DNA of 64,000 bases. Source: Marivibrio halodurans (GTDB taxonomy: Bacteria; Pseudomonadota; Alphaproteobacteria; UBA8366; Aestuariispiraceae). Of this stretch, positions 38,851 to 48,043 are shown one piece after another; the first letter of the stretch is position 1, and every line of letters begins with the position of its first letter. The stretch covers positions 248,001 to 312,000 of the forward strand of contig NZ_JAGMWN010000006.1 of assembly GCF_017963645.1 (NCBI RefSeq). The letters are read 5' to 3'. A model generated the notes under the pieces. That model was not told where the DNA came from and made no database searches. It saw only the letters and a list, made by a program, of their open reading frames with translations. The translations under genes were made by a program, and so were the position numbers.

Positions 38851-39459
38851 TCAGACGCTGGCCGGCGCGCCGCTTGCCGTTTCTGCGGCCACTTGCCGGG
38901 CGACCGCGCCGTCGATGGTGCCTTCCTGCTTCTTCCAGCGATAGAGGCCGAGGAAGTCGATCACCGGGACCTGCAATAGGTTCTGGCCCATGTCCTGGCT
39001 CGCGACGCTCAGAATCTGGCGGATATAGGGGAAGAGGAGACGCGGCACCTCGACATGCAGCAGCGGCTCGACGGTCTCTTCCGGGACGGCGCCGATCTCG
39101 ACCGCCGCGCCGTAACTCAGCTCGACCAGATAGACCAGCCGCTCGTTCGGCGTATCCGGCTCGATCCGAGCCTTGACGGTGGCGACGACCAGGACTTCCG
39201 CCAGGCGCTTGCCGAGCGAGCGGGTCGTGATATCGACCTCGATCTGGGAGCGGGCCTGGCGGATCTGCGGGTCCATGAAGCATTCGGGCGCGCGCGGATT
39301 CTCGACCGAGAGATCCTTCACATATTGCGCGTGGATGCGATAGGGCGGCTCGCGCCGGGTGGCGTCACCACCTTGGGCGTCGCTGGCCGGGTTCGCGCCG
39401 CTCTGCGAATTGGCGGATTGGGCGCCGTTCTCCGGCGCGTTGGCGGTGTCGTCGCTCAT
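38851..39459 (-). CDS. secB: Protein-export chaperone SecB
   Basis: A 202-residue homotetrameric chaperone handing precursors to SecA. YRIHAQYVKDLSVENPRAPE starts the core; VYLVELSYGAAVEIG and LFPYIRQILSVASQDMG are the SecB signatures. The N-terminal 35 residues (Asn/Ser/Gly/Ala-rich) and the tail extend beyond the usual 160 and look disordered. Conserved position across from dnaQ. Confidence 0.96.
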   Translation of the reverse strand: MSDDTANAPENGAQSANSQSGANPASDAQGGDATRREPPYRIHAQYVKDLSVENPRAPECFMDPQIRQARSQIEVDITTRSLGKRLAEVLVVATVKARIEPDTPNERLVYLVELSYGAAVEIGAVPEETVEPLLHVEVPRLLFPYIRQILSVASQDMGQNLLQVPVIDFLGLYRWKKQEGTIDGAVARQVAAETASGAPASV

Positions 39460-39510
39460 GAGTGTAATCCGTGTCTCCGACGGGTTTGCTGCGGGCGGGT
39501 CCGATGCGGG

Positions 39511-40185
39511 TCAGGACGATCCGGCCGGTCGGGTAGCATGGGCGGGCGGGGCTGGCAAATATTGCCCGCGCGTCCGTTCGAAGTCCGCGCCCGGTGCGCT
39601 GCTCTGATCGGGCGCGGGCACTGGACGCAACAGGGCGCCGCCCCGGGGATGGGGCGCCATCGGGTCGAATCGTATGACGGCGGCGTTCGGTACTTCCAGG
39701 CGTGTCAGACCCCGGATGAATCCCCAGTGGCTGACGACCAGCGTGCGCGGCCAGTCGGGCAGGTCGGCGGCGAACCCGCGAAATCCGGCGGCGCGGCGGG
39801 AGACGGACTCCGCATCCTCATGATCCGGCCACCATTCCTCCTCCAGATGGTCGAAGACGATGGCCGGCCAGGCGCGGGCGAGCGCGCTGCGCGCCGTGCC
39901 GATATCGCAGGTGAAATGCGCATGCTCGCGCACCTGGACATCGACCTCGACCGGCAAGGTCAGATGCGCCGCCAGGATTTCCGCCGATTGAAGCGCGCGG
40001 GTATAGGGGGAGGTGACGATGCGCGCGGGCCGTTCCGCCGCGGGCATGTCGGCGATAAAGCCGGCCGCCTCAGCGATCTGCGTGCGTCCACGCGCCGTCA
40101 GGCCGGGATCGCGCAATCCCGGGTCGGTGCGTGTCTTGGCGAAACGGACGTTGAATTCGCTCTCCCCGTGCCGGACCAGGATCAT
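39511..40185 (-). CDS. Histidine phosphatase family protein
   Basis: A 224-residue phosphoglycerate-mutase-like phosphatase. MILVRHGESEFN carries the catalytic H6 and GLTARGRTQ follows; VTSPYTRALQSAEI and VVSHWGFIRGL supply Arg and the second His. Substrate unknown. Start overlaps the fxsA stop (ATGA), so the two are coupled. Confidence 0.9.
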   Translation of the reverse strand: MILVRHGESEFNVRFAKTRTDPGLRDPGLTARGRTQIAEAAGFIADMPAAERPARIVTSPYTRALQSAEILAAHLTLPVEVDVQVREHAHFTCDIGTARSALARAWPAIVFDHLEEEWWPDHEDAESVSRRAAGFRGFAADLPDWPRTLVVSHWGFIRGLTRLEVPNAAVIRFDPMAPHPRGGALLRPVPAPDQSSAPGADFERTRGQYLPAPPAHATRPAGSS

Positions 40186-40742
40186 CGGCCGGACCCGCGA
40201 TCCGGATCGGTGTGTCCGCCGTCATGGGGCGGGTCTCCTGGATCGGGGGAGTCCGGATCGACCTCGACATAATCGCCCTCGATGATGGGCGCGCCGCCGC
40301 GCCCCCGGCGCGGGCCGGGGCCGCCCCCCGGATGGCCACCCATCCCGCCGGGATGGCCTCCACCGGTCGTATGGACGGTGAAGCGGCCGTTGCGCGCCGC
40401 ATAGCCGGCGACGGCGCGGCCGATCGCGTTGCGCAGTGGGGGGATCAGCAGCGTGAGTCCGATTGCGTCCGTCAGGAAACCGGGTGTCAGCAGCAGCGCG
40501 CCGGCCACCAGAAGGCAGGCGCCGGTCAGCACCTCCGCTACCGGCAGCCGGTCCTCGGCGAGCGCCGTGCGGGCCCGCTCCAGCGCGGCAAGGCCTTGTT
40601 GGCGCACCAGCGTCGTGCCGATCAGGGCGGTCACCAGGATGGTCGCGATGGTGGGCCAGAGCCCGATCCAGTCGCCGACTTCGATGAAGAGGGCGATTTC
40701 GGCGATCGGGACCGCGATGAAGAGAAGGAGGAGGAGGGGCAT
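40182..40742 (-). CDS. fxsA: FxsA family membrane protein
   Basis: A 186-residue protein with about three to four hydrophobic segments. VPIAEIALFIEVGDWIGLWPTI, TTLVRQQGLAAL, GALLLTPGFLTDAIGLTLLIP are FxsA hallmarks. A Gly/Pro-rich cytoplasmic tail (GGHPGGMGGHPGGGPG) follows. In Escherichia coli FxsA affects phage exclusion; the general role is unknown. Divergent from the Tim44-like gene. Confidence 0.9.
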   Translation of the reverse strand: MPLLLLLFIAVPIAEIALFIEVGDWIGLWPTIATILVTALIGTTLVRQQGLAALERARTALAEDRLPVAEVLTGACLLVAGALLLTPGFLTDAIGLTLLIPPLRNAIGRAVAGYAARNGRFTVHTTGGGHPGGMGGHPGGGPGPRRGRGGAPIIEGDYVEVDPDSPDPGDPPHDGGHTDPDRGSGR

Positions 40743-40941
40743 CTTGCTCTTTTCGGGCTGAAAGCCTATGTCTCTCGGGTCAATAGGCTCGGTGTTCGGT
40801 GGCGTGGTTCAACGGGTCGAAGGTAGGCAGTCCGGCCGCGCGCGGCAAGGTCGGGCCGGTGTTCGGGCCCGTTCGGGGGCCGGACGGACATGTCGGCGAG
40901 CCCATGCGAAGGGCGCCGACCGACGGATAAGAGGCCTTTCG

Positions 40942-41727
40942 ATGGGCGGCGGATTCCCTCTTGATCTGATTTTGTTCGCGGCGCTGGCGCTGTTCCTGAT
41001 CTTTCGGTTGGGCAGTGTCCTGGGCAAGCGCACGGGCCACCAGAAGCCGACGGACCTGTTCCGGGACCGGCAGTCCGAGGGCGCGCGCGACCGCAGCGGG
41101 GAGCGCGAGGATGCCGAGGACGAGAATGTCATCCGCATGCCGGGTGCCCGCCAGCCGGAGCGTGCGGACGGCGCAAGGGATTCCTCGGACGAATTCACCG
41201 GCAAGGCCGGCTCCGGCTTAACCCAGATCAAGGTCGCCGATCCGGATTTCGATCCGGACGGGTTCCTCGACGGTGCGCGTCAGGCGTTTGAAATGATCGT
41301 GCAGGCCTTCGCCGAAGGCGAGGGCAAGACGCTGAAGCAGCTCCTTTCCAAGGAGGTCTACGAGAATTTCGCCGGCGCCATCCGCGAGCGCGAGAAGGCG
41401 GGACAGCGGATGGAGGACACGCTCTACGGTATCGACAGCGCCGAGATCGTCGAGGCCGGCATGCAAGGCAGCACCGCGAGCGTCACCGTCGAGTTCGTCA
41501 GCCAGCAGATCAATGTCACCTATGACAGCGAGGGCCGCGTGATCGCCGGCGATCCGAGCGAGGTCGTCACGGTGACCGATATCTGGACCTTCCAGCGAAA
41601 CGTGAAGTCGCGTGATCCGAATTGGGAGCTGGCGGAGACCAGCAGCCCGGACGAGGAGTCCGGCGATGACGACGCGCAAGGCACGGCCGGCGGGAAATCC
41701 ACCGGCGGTCCTTCCGACGCAACCTGA
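40942..41727 (+). CDS. Tim44/TimA-domain membrane-associated protein
   Basis: A 261-residue protein. LDLILFAALALFLIFRLGSVLGKRTGH is a single N-terminal membrane helix and basic patch; an acidic linker follows; IKVADPDFDPDGFLDGARQAFEMIVQAF opens the Tim44-like domain, continuing to WTFQRNVKSRDPNWEL. Alphaproteobacterial homologues associate with the inner membrane near fxsA/mltA/secB genes, as here. ATG 40942 is the first Met before the helix; upstream in-frame sequence overlaps the promoter region. Confidence 0.92.
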   Translation: MGGGFPLDLILFAALALFLIFRLGSVLGKRTGHQKPTDLFRDRQSEGARDRSGEREDAEDENVIRMPGARQPERADGARDSSDEFTGKAGSGLTQIKVADPDFDPDGFLDGARQAFEMIVQAFAEGEGKTLKQLLSKEVYENFAGAIREREKAGQRMEDTLYGIDSAEIVEAGMQGSTASVTVEFVSQQINVTYDSEGRVIAGDPSEVVTVTDIWTFQRNVKSRDPNWELAETSSPDEESGDDDAQGTAGGKSTGGPSDAT

Positions 41728-41820
41728 TCGGATCGCGGACGCGGAAGTAGGGATGGGATCAAGGGGCGCTCCCCTCCCTTCCGTATCGGGTCCTTGCCGG
41801 ATATTTGATCGGGTCGAATA

Positions 41821-43128
41821 ATGCGTCTTTCCCGCCTCGTTTCTTCCGGACCGCGTGCCACTTGGGCCTTTGGGGCGGTGCCGCTCGCCCTTGCGCTCGT
41901 CCTCGCGCTCGGGGGGTGCGGCGATTCCACCGATAAGCGGGGCGAGCAGTCGGCGGGCGGACAGACGGGCGCCCCGGGCGCGGCGGTACCGCCGCTGCGC
42001 CTGGAACGGGTCGGGTTCGAGGACTTGCCCGGCTGGCGCGCGGAGGATTTCGAAGGTGCCCTGATGGCGCTGCGTGCGAGTTGCGCCCGGGTCGACGGCC
42101 AGCCCGAGGACCGCGCCATCGGCACGGAGGCGATCGCGCTCACCGCGGGCGATTTCGCCACGGCCTGCGCCGGGTTGCCCGACACCGCCCCCGGTCCGGG
42201 CGCGGATGCCGGGGCCGTGCGGCATTTCTTCCAGGATCATTTCGTGCCCTACCGCGTGCTTGGCCCCGAGGGGGCGGAGGGCCTCTTCACCGGTTATTTC
42301 GAAGCCGAACTGATGGGTTCGCGGATGCGGACCGATACCTACGACACCCCGATCTACGGTTTGCCCGAGGATTTGATCGTGGCCGATCTTGGCCGTTTCT
42401 CGGACGATCTCGCCGGGGAGCGAATCGTCGGCCGGGTCGAGGGCGGCCGGTTCGTGCCCTATCCCGACCGGGGCGCGATCGAGGGGGGATATCTCGCCGA
42501 ACGCGATCTGGAATTGCTCTGGATCGACGATCCGGTCGATGTCTTCCTGTTGCAGGTGCAGGGCTCCGGCCGGGTGATCCTGCCGGACGGGGAGGTCGTG
42601 CGCGTCGGCTTCGCCGGGCATAACGGGCGCCCCTATCGATCGATCGGTCGGGTATTGATCGAACGCGGGGATCTGGCGCCCCATGCCGCCAGTTGGGACG
42701 GCATTCGCGGCTGGATCACGGAGAATCCGGAGAAGGCACGCGCCCTCTTCGCGGAGAATCCGCGCTTCGTCTTCTTCCGGGAGGTGCCGGCACGCACCGG
42801 CCCCGGTCAACCGGACGGGCCCATCGGCGCGCAGGGCGTGCCGTTGACACCCGGCCGTTCGCTGGCGGTGGATCGCGGGTTGATCCCGCTCGGCCTGCCG
42901 GTCTGGCTGGATACGACCCGGCCAGGGGAGAGCGACGCGCCGCTGCGCCGGCTGATGGTCGCGCAGGATACCGGCGGGGCCATCAAGGGCGCCGTGCGTG
43001 GGGATTACTTCTGGGGACACGGCGACGCCGCGTTGGCCGAGGCCGGGCGCATGCGCAGCCGGGGTGCTTACTATCTTCTTCTGCCGGAGGCCGCCGCGAC
43101 CCGGCGCCGCGCCGCGCCGTCAAGCTGA
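41821..43128 (+). CDS. mltA: Membrane-bound lytic murein transglycosylase A
   Basis: A 435-residue lipoprotein (LALGGC lipobox, Cys 33) cleaving peptidoglycan glycan strands. GLFTGYFEAELMGS is the MltA domain start; DVFLLQVQGSGRV and GHNGRPYRSIGR are MltA motifs; MVAQDTGGAIKGAVRGDYFWGHGDAA is the C-terminal 3D domain with catalytic Asp residues. Follows the Tim44-like gene by 93 bp. Confidence 0.95.
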   Translation: MRLSRLVSSGPRATWAFGAVPLALALVLALGGCGDSTDKRGEQSAGGQTGAPGAAVPPLRLERVGFEDLPGWRAEDFEGALMALRASCARVDGQPEDRAIGTEAIALTAGDFATACAGLPDTAPGPGADAGAVRHFFQDHFVPYRVLGPEGAEGLFTGYFEAELMGSRMRTDTYDTPIYGLPEDLIVADLGRFSDDLAGERIVGRVEGGRFVPYPDRGAIEGGYLAERDLELLWIDDPVDVFLLQVQGSGRVILPDGEVVRVGFAGHNGRPYRSIGRVLIERGDLAPHAASWDGIRGWITENPEKARALFAENPRFVFFREVPARTGPGQPDGPIGAQGVPLTPGRSLAVDRGLIPLGLPVWLDTTRPGESDAPLRRLMVAQDTGGAIKGAVRGDYFWGHGDAALAEAGRMRSRGAYYLLLPEAAATRRRAAPSS

Positions 43129-43213
43129 CCGACGTCCTGTTGCTTTGCCGCCGGACGCCGACCATGCTAGGTGGCAGTCAGTATTTCCATCAGCCGAAGC
43201 AGGACCGGCCCCG

Positions 43214-44062
43214 ATGACCCGCCCGACAGACTTTCCTCCCGATGCGCCGAAGGTCGGCCTTTTCGTCACCTGTCTCGTCGATCTGTTCCGGCCCAATGTG
43301 GGCTTCGCCGCGGTCAAGCTGCTGGAGGCGGCGGGGGCGATGGTGGTGGTGCCGCGCGCCCAGACCTGTTGCGGTCAGCCCGCCTATAATTCCGGCGACA
43401 ATTCTCACGCGCGCCGGGTCGCGCGCGGCGTGATCGAGGCGTTCGAGGATGTGGATTATCTCGTCGCGCCGTCCGGGTCCTGCGCCGGGATGATCCGGGA
43501 ACATTATCCGGCCCTGTTCGAGGACGAGCCGGAGCTTCATCTGAAGGCGAGCGCGCTCGCCAAACGCTCCTATGAGCTCGTCAGCTTCCTGACCGATATC
43601 ATGGAGATGCCGCTGGACCGGATCGAGGCGCGCTTCGACGGCACCGTCACCTATCACGACAGTTGCTCGGGCCTGCGCGAACTCGACATCAAGCAGCAGC
43701 CGCGCGCCCTGCTCTCGGCGGTGGAGGGTATCAGGCTCGACGAATTGCCGTCGGCGGAAATCTGCTGCGGTTTCGGCGGCACCTTCTGCGTCAAATATCC
43801 CGATATCTCCAACAAGATGGTGGGCGACAAGGCCGAGGACATCGTGGCCACCGGGGCGGATGCGCTGCTGGCGGGCGATATGGGCTGCCTGATGAACATG
43901 GCGGGCAAGCTGACGCGCATGGACGCATCGGTCCGCGTCTATCACGTGGCGGAGGTGCTGGCCGGCATGGCGAACGGCCCTGGCATCGGCCGGGCGGAGG
44001 CCGAGGGCGCGCGCGCCCTCGACGCCGCCGGTACGGTGCCCGCCGACGGAAAGGGGCGGTAA
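43214..44062 (+). CDS. lutA: (Fe-S)-binding protein LutA (lactate utilisation)
   Basis: A 282-residue protein of the CCG type. VGLFVTCLVDLFRPNVGFAAV opens it; TCCGQPAYNSG and ICCGFGGTFCVKYPDIS are the two CCG domains that bind Fe-S or a substrate; DMGCLMNMAG ends. With LutB and LutC it oxidises L-lactate to pyruvate. The frame is open further upstream into mltA, but ATG 43214 fits the family. First of three coupled lut genes. Confidence 0.93.
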   Translation: MTRPTDFPPDAPKVGLFVTCLVDLFRPNVGFAAVKLLEAAGAMVVVPRAQTCCGQPAYNSGDNSHARRVARGVIEAFEDVDYLVAPSGSCAGMIREHYPALFEDEPELHLKASALAKRSYELVSFLTDIMEMPLDRIEARFDGTVTYHDSCSGLRELDIKQQPRALLSAVEGIRLDELPSAEICCGFGGTFCVKYPDISNKMVGDKAEDIVATGADALLAGDMGCLMNMAGKLTRMDASVRVYHVAEVLAGMANGPGIGRAEAEGARALDAAGTVPADGKGR

Positions 44063-44067
44063 CGGCG

Positions 44068-45489
44068 ATGCAGGCCACCAGCACGCGCTTCAAGCAGAAC
44101 GCCCGCGAGGCGCTGGACGATCCCCAGCTTCAGCAGGCGCTGACCAAGATGAAGGCCGGTTTCGTCGAGCGCCGGGCCAGGGCGCGCGCCGACCTGCCGG
44201 AATTCGACGCGCTGCGCGATCAGGCGCGCGACATCAAGAACCACACGATCGAACATCTCGACCTCTATCTGGAGCGGTTCGAGGCGAATGTGACCGCCAA
44301 TGGCGGCCATGTGCATTGGGCGCGCAACGCGGCCGAGGCGCGCGAGCGGATACAGGAAATCTGCCGGTCCGTCGGCGCCCGCACGGTCACCAAGGGCAAG
44401 AGCATGATCTCGGAGGAGATCGCCCTAAACGACGCGTTGGAGGAAGACGGGCTGGAGGTGGTCGAGACCGATCTCGGCGAATATATCATCCAGCTTCGCA
44501 GGGAAGCGCCGAGCCATATCATCGCGCCCGCCATCCATGTTCTGAAGGAACAGGTGGCCGACGATTTTCGCCTGCATCATGTGCAGTTCGACAAGGCCCG
44601 GCCGCTGAACGAACCGCGCGAGCTTATTTCCGAGGCGCGCCAGGTGCTGCGCCGGAAATATCTCGAAAGCGATGTCGGCATCACCGGCGCCAACTTCCTG
44701 ATCGCGGAGACCGGGACCAGCGTCATCGTCACCAATGAAGGCAATGGCGACCTGACCCAGACCCTGCCGAAGATCCATGTGGTCATCGCCTCGCTGGAGA
44801 AGGTGGTGCCGACGCTGGACGACGCGGCCGCGATCCTGCGCGTCCTCGCGCGCTCGGCCACGGGTCAGGAATTCACCGCCTACACGACCTTTTCCACCGG
44901 TCCGCGCCGGGAGGGCGACCCCGACGGGCCGGAAGCGTATCACGTCATCCTGCTCGACAACGGACGCAGTGCCATGCTGGGCACCGAATTCCAGGATATG
45001 CTGCGCTGTATCCGTTGCGGTGCCTGCATGAACCATTGTCCGGTCTATGGCGCGGTCGGCGGGCATGCCTATGGCTGGGTCTATCCCGGGCCGATGGGCG
45101 CGGTGCTGACCCCCAGCTTCATCGGTGTCGATCAGGGGGGGCAACTTCCCAATGCCTCCACCTTCTGCGGGCGGTGCGAATCCGTCTGTCCGATGCATAT
45201 TCCGTTGCCGAAGATGATGCGGCACTATCGGGCGCGGGAATATGAACAGGGGCTGGCTCCGCCGGCGACCCGCTTCGGCCTCGATATCTGGGGGTTCGTC
45301 GCGACCAAGCCCCGGCTCTATCGTTTGGCGACGCGCCTCGCGGTCGGGCTGCTGGGGCGGCTCGGCCGGGCGCGCGGGCGGCTCGCTAAACTGCCGCTGG
45401 CCGACGGCTGGACCCGGCATCGCGACCTTCCGGCGCCGGAGGGGCGCACCTTCCAAGATCGTTGGGACGCGATGGGAGGGGCGCGATGA
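44068..45489 (+). CDS. lutB: Iron-sulfur LutB subunit (lactate utilisation)
   Basis: A 473-residue protein. The N-terminal LUD-like region includes TVTKGKSMISEEIALN and FLIAETGTSVIVTNEGN. The C-terminal ferredoxin domain has CIRCGACMNHCPVYG and CGRCESVCPMHIPLPKM, two [4Fe-4S] motifs. Length matches LutB/YkgF. It starts 5 bp after lutA and ends overlapping lutC. Confidence 0.94.
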   Translation: MQATSTRFKQNAREALDDPQLQQALTKMKAGFVERRARARADLPEFDALRDQARDIKNHTIEHLDLYLERFEANVTANGGHVHWARNAAEARERIQEICRSVGARTVTKGKSMISEEIALNDALEEDGLEVVETDLGEYIIQLRREAPSHIIAPAIHVLKEQVADDFRLHHVQFDKARPLNEPRELISEARQVLRRKYLESDVGITGANFLIAETGTSVIVTNEGNGDLTQTLPKIHVVIASLEKVVPTLDDAAAILRVLARSATGQEFTAYTTFSTGPRREGDPDGPEAYHVILLDNGRSAMLGTEFQDMLRCIRCGACMNHCPVYGAVGGHAYGWVYPGPMGAVLTPSFIGVDQGGQLPNASTFCGRCESVCPMHIPLPKMMRHYRAREYEQGLAPPATRFGLDIWGFVATKPRLYRLATRLAVGLLGRLGRARGRLAKLPLADGWTRHRDLPAPEGRTFQDRWDAMGGAR

Positions 45490-46178
45490 GCGGCGCGCGC
45501 GACCAGATCATGGGCCAGGTCCGCCGTGCCCTCGGCCGCGCGGAAGGGACGGACGATGCCCGCGCGCGCGATGCGGTCGACGCCCGGCTGAAGGAGCCGC
45601 CGCGCGGCCTGATCCCCGCGCGGGTGCGCGGCCGGGAGGCGGAAGAGTTGGGCCGCCTCTTCATGGAGAAGGCGCTCGCCGCCAATTGCACCTGCGCGAC
45701 GGTGGATTCGCTGGAGGCCGTGCCGGACGCGATCGCGGAGTATCTCGCCTCCGAGAACCTTCCGGCGACGGTCCGCACGGGCGACCACCCGGACCTCGCC
45801 GCCATTCCCTTCGACAGGCGTCCCGTCCTGACCGTCTCGCGCGGGCCCAGCGACGGGGGGGATGCCGTCTCCCTTTCCACCGCCTTCGTCGGCGCGGCGG
45901 AGACGGGGACGCTCGCCCTGGTCTCGGGTCCAGGGACGCCGACGACGCTGAATTTCCTGCCCGAGACGGAGATCGTCCTGCTGCGCCGCAGCCGGATCGT
46001 CGGCCCCTATGAGGATATCTGGACGCATCTGCGCGCCCGCAACGCGGAGGCCGGCAGCATGCCGCGCGCGGTCAATCTGATCACCGGCCCGTCACGTACC
46101 GGCGATATCGAGCAGAAGATCGAGCTCGGCGCGCACGGACCGCTTCGCCTGCATATCCTGATCCTGGACGATCTTTGA
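45486..46178 (+). CDS. lutC: LutC/YkgG LUD-domain protein
   Basis: A 230-residue LUD-domain subunit. LSTAFVGAAETGTLALVSG is the family signature near the middle and RRSRIVGPYEDIW and GPSRTGDIEQKIELGAHGP near the end. Overlaps lutB by ATGA. Third gene of the lactate operon. I see no adjacent lactate permease or LutR/LldR regulator gene. Confidence 0.92.
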   Translation: MSGARDQIMGQVRRALGRAEGTDDARARDAVDARLKEPPRGLIPARVRGREAEELGRLFMEKALAANCTCATVDSLEAVPDAIAEYLASENLPATVRTGDHPDLAAIPFDRRPVLTVSRGPSDGGDAVSLSTAFVGAAETGTLALVSGPGTPTTLNFLPETEIVLLRRSRIVGPYEDIWTHLRARNAEAGSMPRAVNLITGPSRTGDIEQKIELGAHGPLRLHILILDDL

Positions 46179-46222
46179 GGCGATCGGCCGAGAATTCGCG
46201 ACCCGCCGGAAGGGCCCCGACC

Positions 46223-46846
46223 ATGGCATCGAGGAAATCGGACGAGGATCGCGATCTCTGGGCCGCCGTGACCGCCACGGTCCAGCCGCTCCACGACCGT
46301 CCCCGCGCCGCCCTCGGCCTCGATGATCACGGCGAGGGGGATGAGGAAGCCCCTTCCCCCAAGCATCGCGCCGACCCGAAGCGGGCGGAGCGTCAGGCCG
46401 TCGCGCGGGAACGCATCCTGCGCGCCGCCGCCGAGGCCGCGGCCCAGGGCCGCGCCGCGCCGCGCGCGGGGGCGGTGGCTCCCCCGCTATCGGCGGGGGA
46501 GAGCCCCGGCCTCGACCGCCGCACGGCCAGCCGCCTGAAACGCGGCAAGCTTTCGATCGACGGGCGGCTCGACCTGCATGGGATGAGCCGGGAGGCGGCC
46601 CAGACCGCGCTCATGGATTTCATCCTGGCCGCCGAGGCCGCCGGAAAGCGCTGTGTCGTCGTCGTCACGGGCAAGGGGCGCGGCATCCTGAAGGAAAGCG
46701 TGCCGCATTGGCTGAACCTGCCGCCGCTGCGCCAGCGCATCATCGCCTTCGACACGACGCGGCCCGAACATGGCGGGGACGGCGCGCTCTATGTCCTGTT
46801 GAAGCGTCGGCGGGATCGCGCGGGTCCGGGGAGTGACCGCCGATGA
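46223..46846 (+). CDS. Smr/MutS2-domain protein
   Basis: A 207-residue protein. The N-terminal 100 residues are charged and probably disordered. The C-terminal Smr domain includes DGRLDLHGMSREAAQTALMDF, VVVTGKGRGILKESVPHWLN and AFDTTRPEHGGDGALYVLL, the endonuclease fold with the LDLHG and GKG motifs. In relatives it follows mltA directly; here lutABC is between. Its stop overlaps the XRE gene. Confidence 0.9.
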   Translation: MASRKSDEDRDLWAAVTATVQPLHDRPRAALGLDDHGEGDEEAPSPKHRADPKRAERQAVARERILRAAAEAAAQGRAAPRAGAVAPPLSAGESPGLDRRTASRLKRGKLSIDGRLDLHGMSREAAQTALMDFILAAEAAGKRCVVVVTGKGRGILKESVPHWLNLPPLRQRIIAFDTTRPEHGGDGALYVLLKRRRDRAGPGSDRR

Positions 46847-47193
46847 CGCCCTTCGGCCGAAAGCTGCGCGAAATGCGGGAGGCGCGGGGCACGTCCTTGA
46901 GCGAGATGGCGGAGGCCCTCGGTGTTTCCGCGGCTTATCTCTCCGCGCTGGAGCATGGCAGGCGCCCGCGCCCGACGCCCGCGCGCCTCGACCAGATTTG
47001 CGCCTATTTCGGGGTCATCTGGGACGAGGCGGAGGCGCTCAAGGATCTCGCCCGCCTCTCCAACCCGCGCGTCACCATCGATACCGCCGGCCTCTCGCCG
47101 GAGGCGACGGCGCTCGCCAACCGCCTCGCCCAGCGTATCCGACACCTGGATCGGGAGGAGATCGCGGCGCTGCTGCGCAAGCTGGAGGGATAG
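46843..47193 (+). CDS. XRE-family helix-turn-helix regulator
   Basis: A 116-residue protein with a Cro/CI-type helix-turn-helix in residues 5-60 (LREMREARGTSLSEMAEALGVSAAYLSALEHG) and a C-terminal helical tail RLAQRIRHLDREEIAALLRKLEG. Coupled to smr by an ATGA overlap, which is the conserved alphaproteobacterial pair. Targets unknown. Converges on cobM with 9 bp between stops. Confidence 0.92.
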   Translation: MTPFGRKLREMREARGTSLSEMAEALGVSAAYLSALEHGRRPRPTPARLDQICAYFGVIWDEAEALKDLARLSNPRVTIDTAGLSPEATALANRLAQRIRHLDREEIAALLRKLEG

Positions 47194-47202
47194 GCGGGCG
47201 CC

Positions 47203-47976
47203 TCACTCCGCCTTCGGTCGCAGCACGTGATGATGGTCGGCGGCATAGAGGCGGCTATCCTCGAACGCCGCCGACAGTCCGTCGGGGTCGAGCGTCCGGC
47301 CGACCAGGATCAATGCCGTGCGGGTGATGCCCGTCTTCTTCACCTTGTCCCGGATATCGGCCAGCGTGCCGCGCAGGATCATCTCGTCCGGCCAGGTGAC
47401 CCGATAGCCGACGGCGACCGGACAGTCCGCGCCGTAGAAGGGCGTCAACTCCCGCACCAGCTTGGCGAGATTGTTGACCGAGAGATGGATGGCCAGCGTC
47501 GCGCCGCTGGCGGCGAAGGTCGCCAGATCCTCCCGGTTCGGCATGGCGGAGGCGCGCACCGCCGTGCGGGTCAGCACGATGGATTGCGAGACGCCGGCCA
47601 GCGTCAACTCCTGCCCCAGCGACGCGGCCATCCCGGCATAGGCCGGCACGCCCGGGCAGATCGCATAGGGAATGCCCAGCGGTTCCAGCCGCCGAATCTG
47701 CTCCTGGATCGCGCCATAAAGCGACGGGTCGCCGGAATGGACGCGCGCGACATCCTGGCCCTTATCATGTGCGGCCTCGATTTCCGCCATGATGGCATCG
47801 AGGTCCATGGGGGCCGTGTCGATCACGCGCGCGCCCGTCGGCGCCTCCGCCACCACCTCCGCCGGGACGAGGGAGCCGGCATAGAGACAGACCGGGCACC
47901 GCTGCACCAGCTTTAGCCCGCGCACGGTAATCAGGTCCGGGGCGCCGGGGCCGGCGCCGATGAAATGGACGGTCAT
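47203..47976 (-). CDS. cobM: Precorrin-4 C11-methyltransferase CobM/CbiF
   Basis: A 257-residue SAM-dependent corrin methylase. VHFIGAGPGAPDLITVRG is the SAM loop, VARVHSGDPSLYGAIQEQ the substrate loop, and GIPYAICPGVPAYAGMAASLG the family motif. ATG 47976 is chosen over an upstream open frame. Last gene of the minus-strand cobalamin operon. Whether the substrate contains cobalt (CbiF) or not (CobM) is open. Confidence 0.95.
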   Translation of the reverse strand: MTVHFIGAGPGAPDLITVRGLKLVQRCPVCLYAGSLVPAEVVAEAPTGARVIDTAPMDLDAIMAEIEAAHDKGQDVARVHSGDPSLYGAIQEQIRRLEPLGIPYAICPGVPAYAGMAASLGQELTLAGVSQSIVLTRTAVRASAMPNREDLATFAASGATLAIHLSVNNLAKLVRELTPFYGADCPVAVGYRVTWPDEMILRGTLADIRDKVKKTGITRTALILVGRTLDPDGLSAAFEDSRLYAADHHHVLRPKAE

Positions 47977-48043
47977 GACGTTCCGATCCTCTTTGTAACG
48001 ATAAAATCCAGGCGGCGTGGTGACCGATCCGGACGACTTGCCT

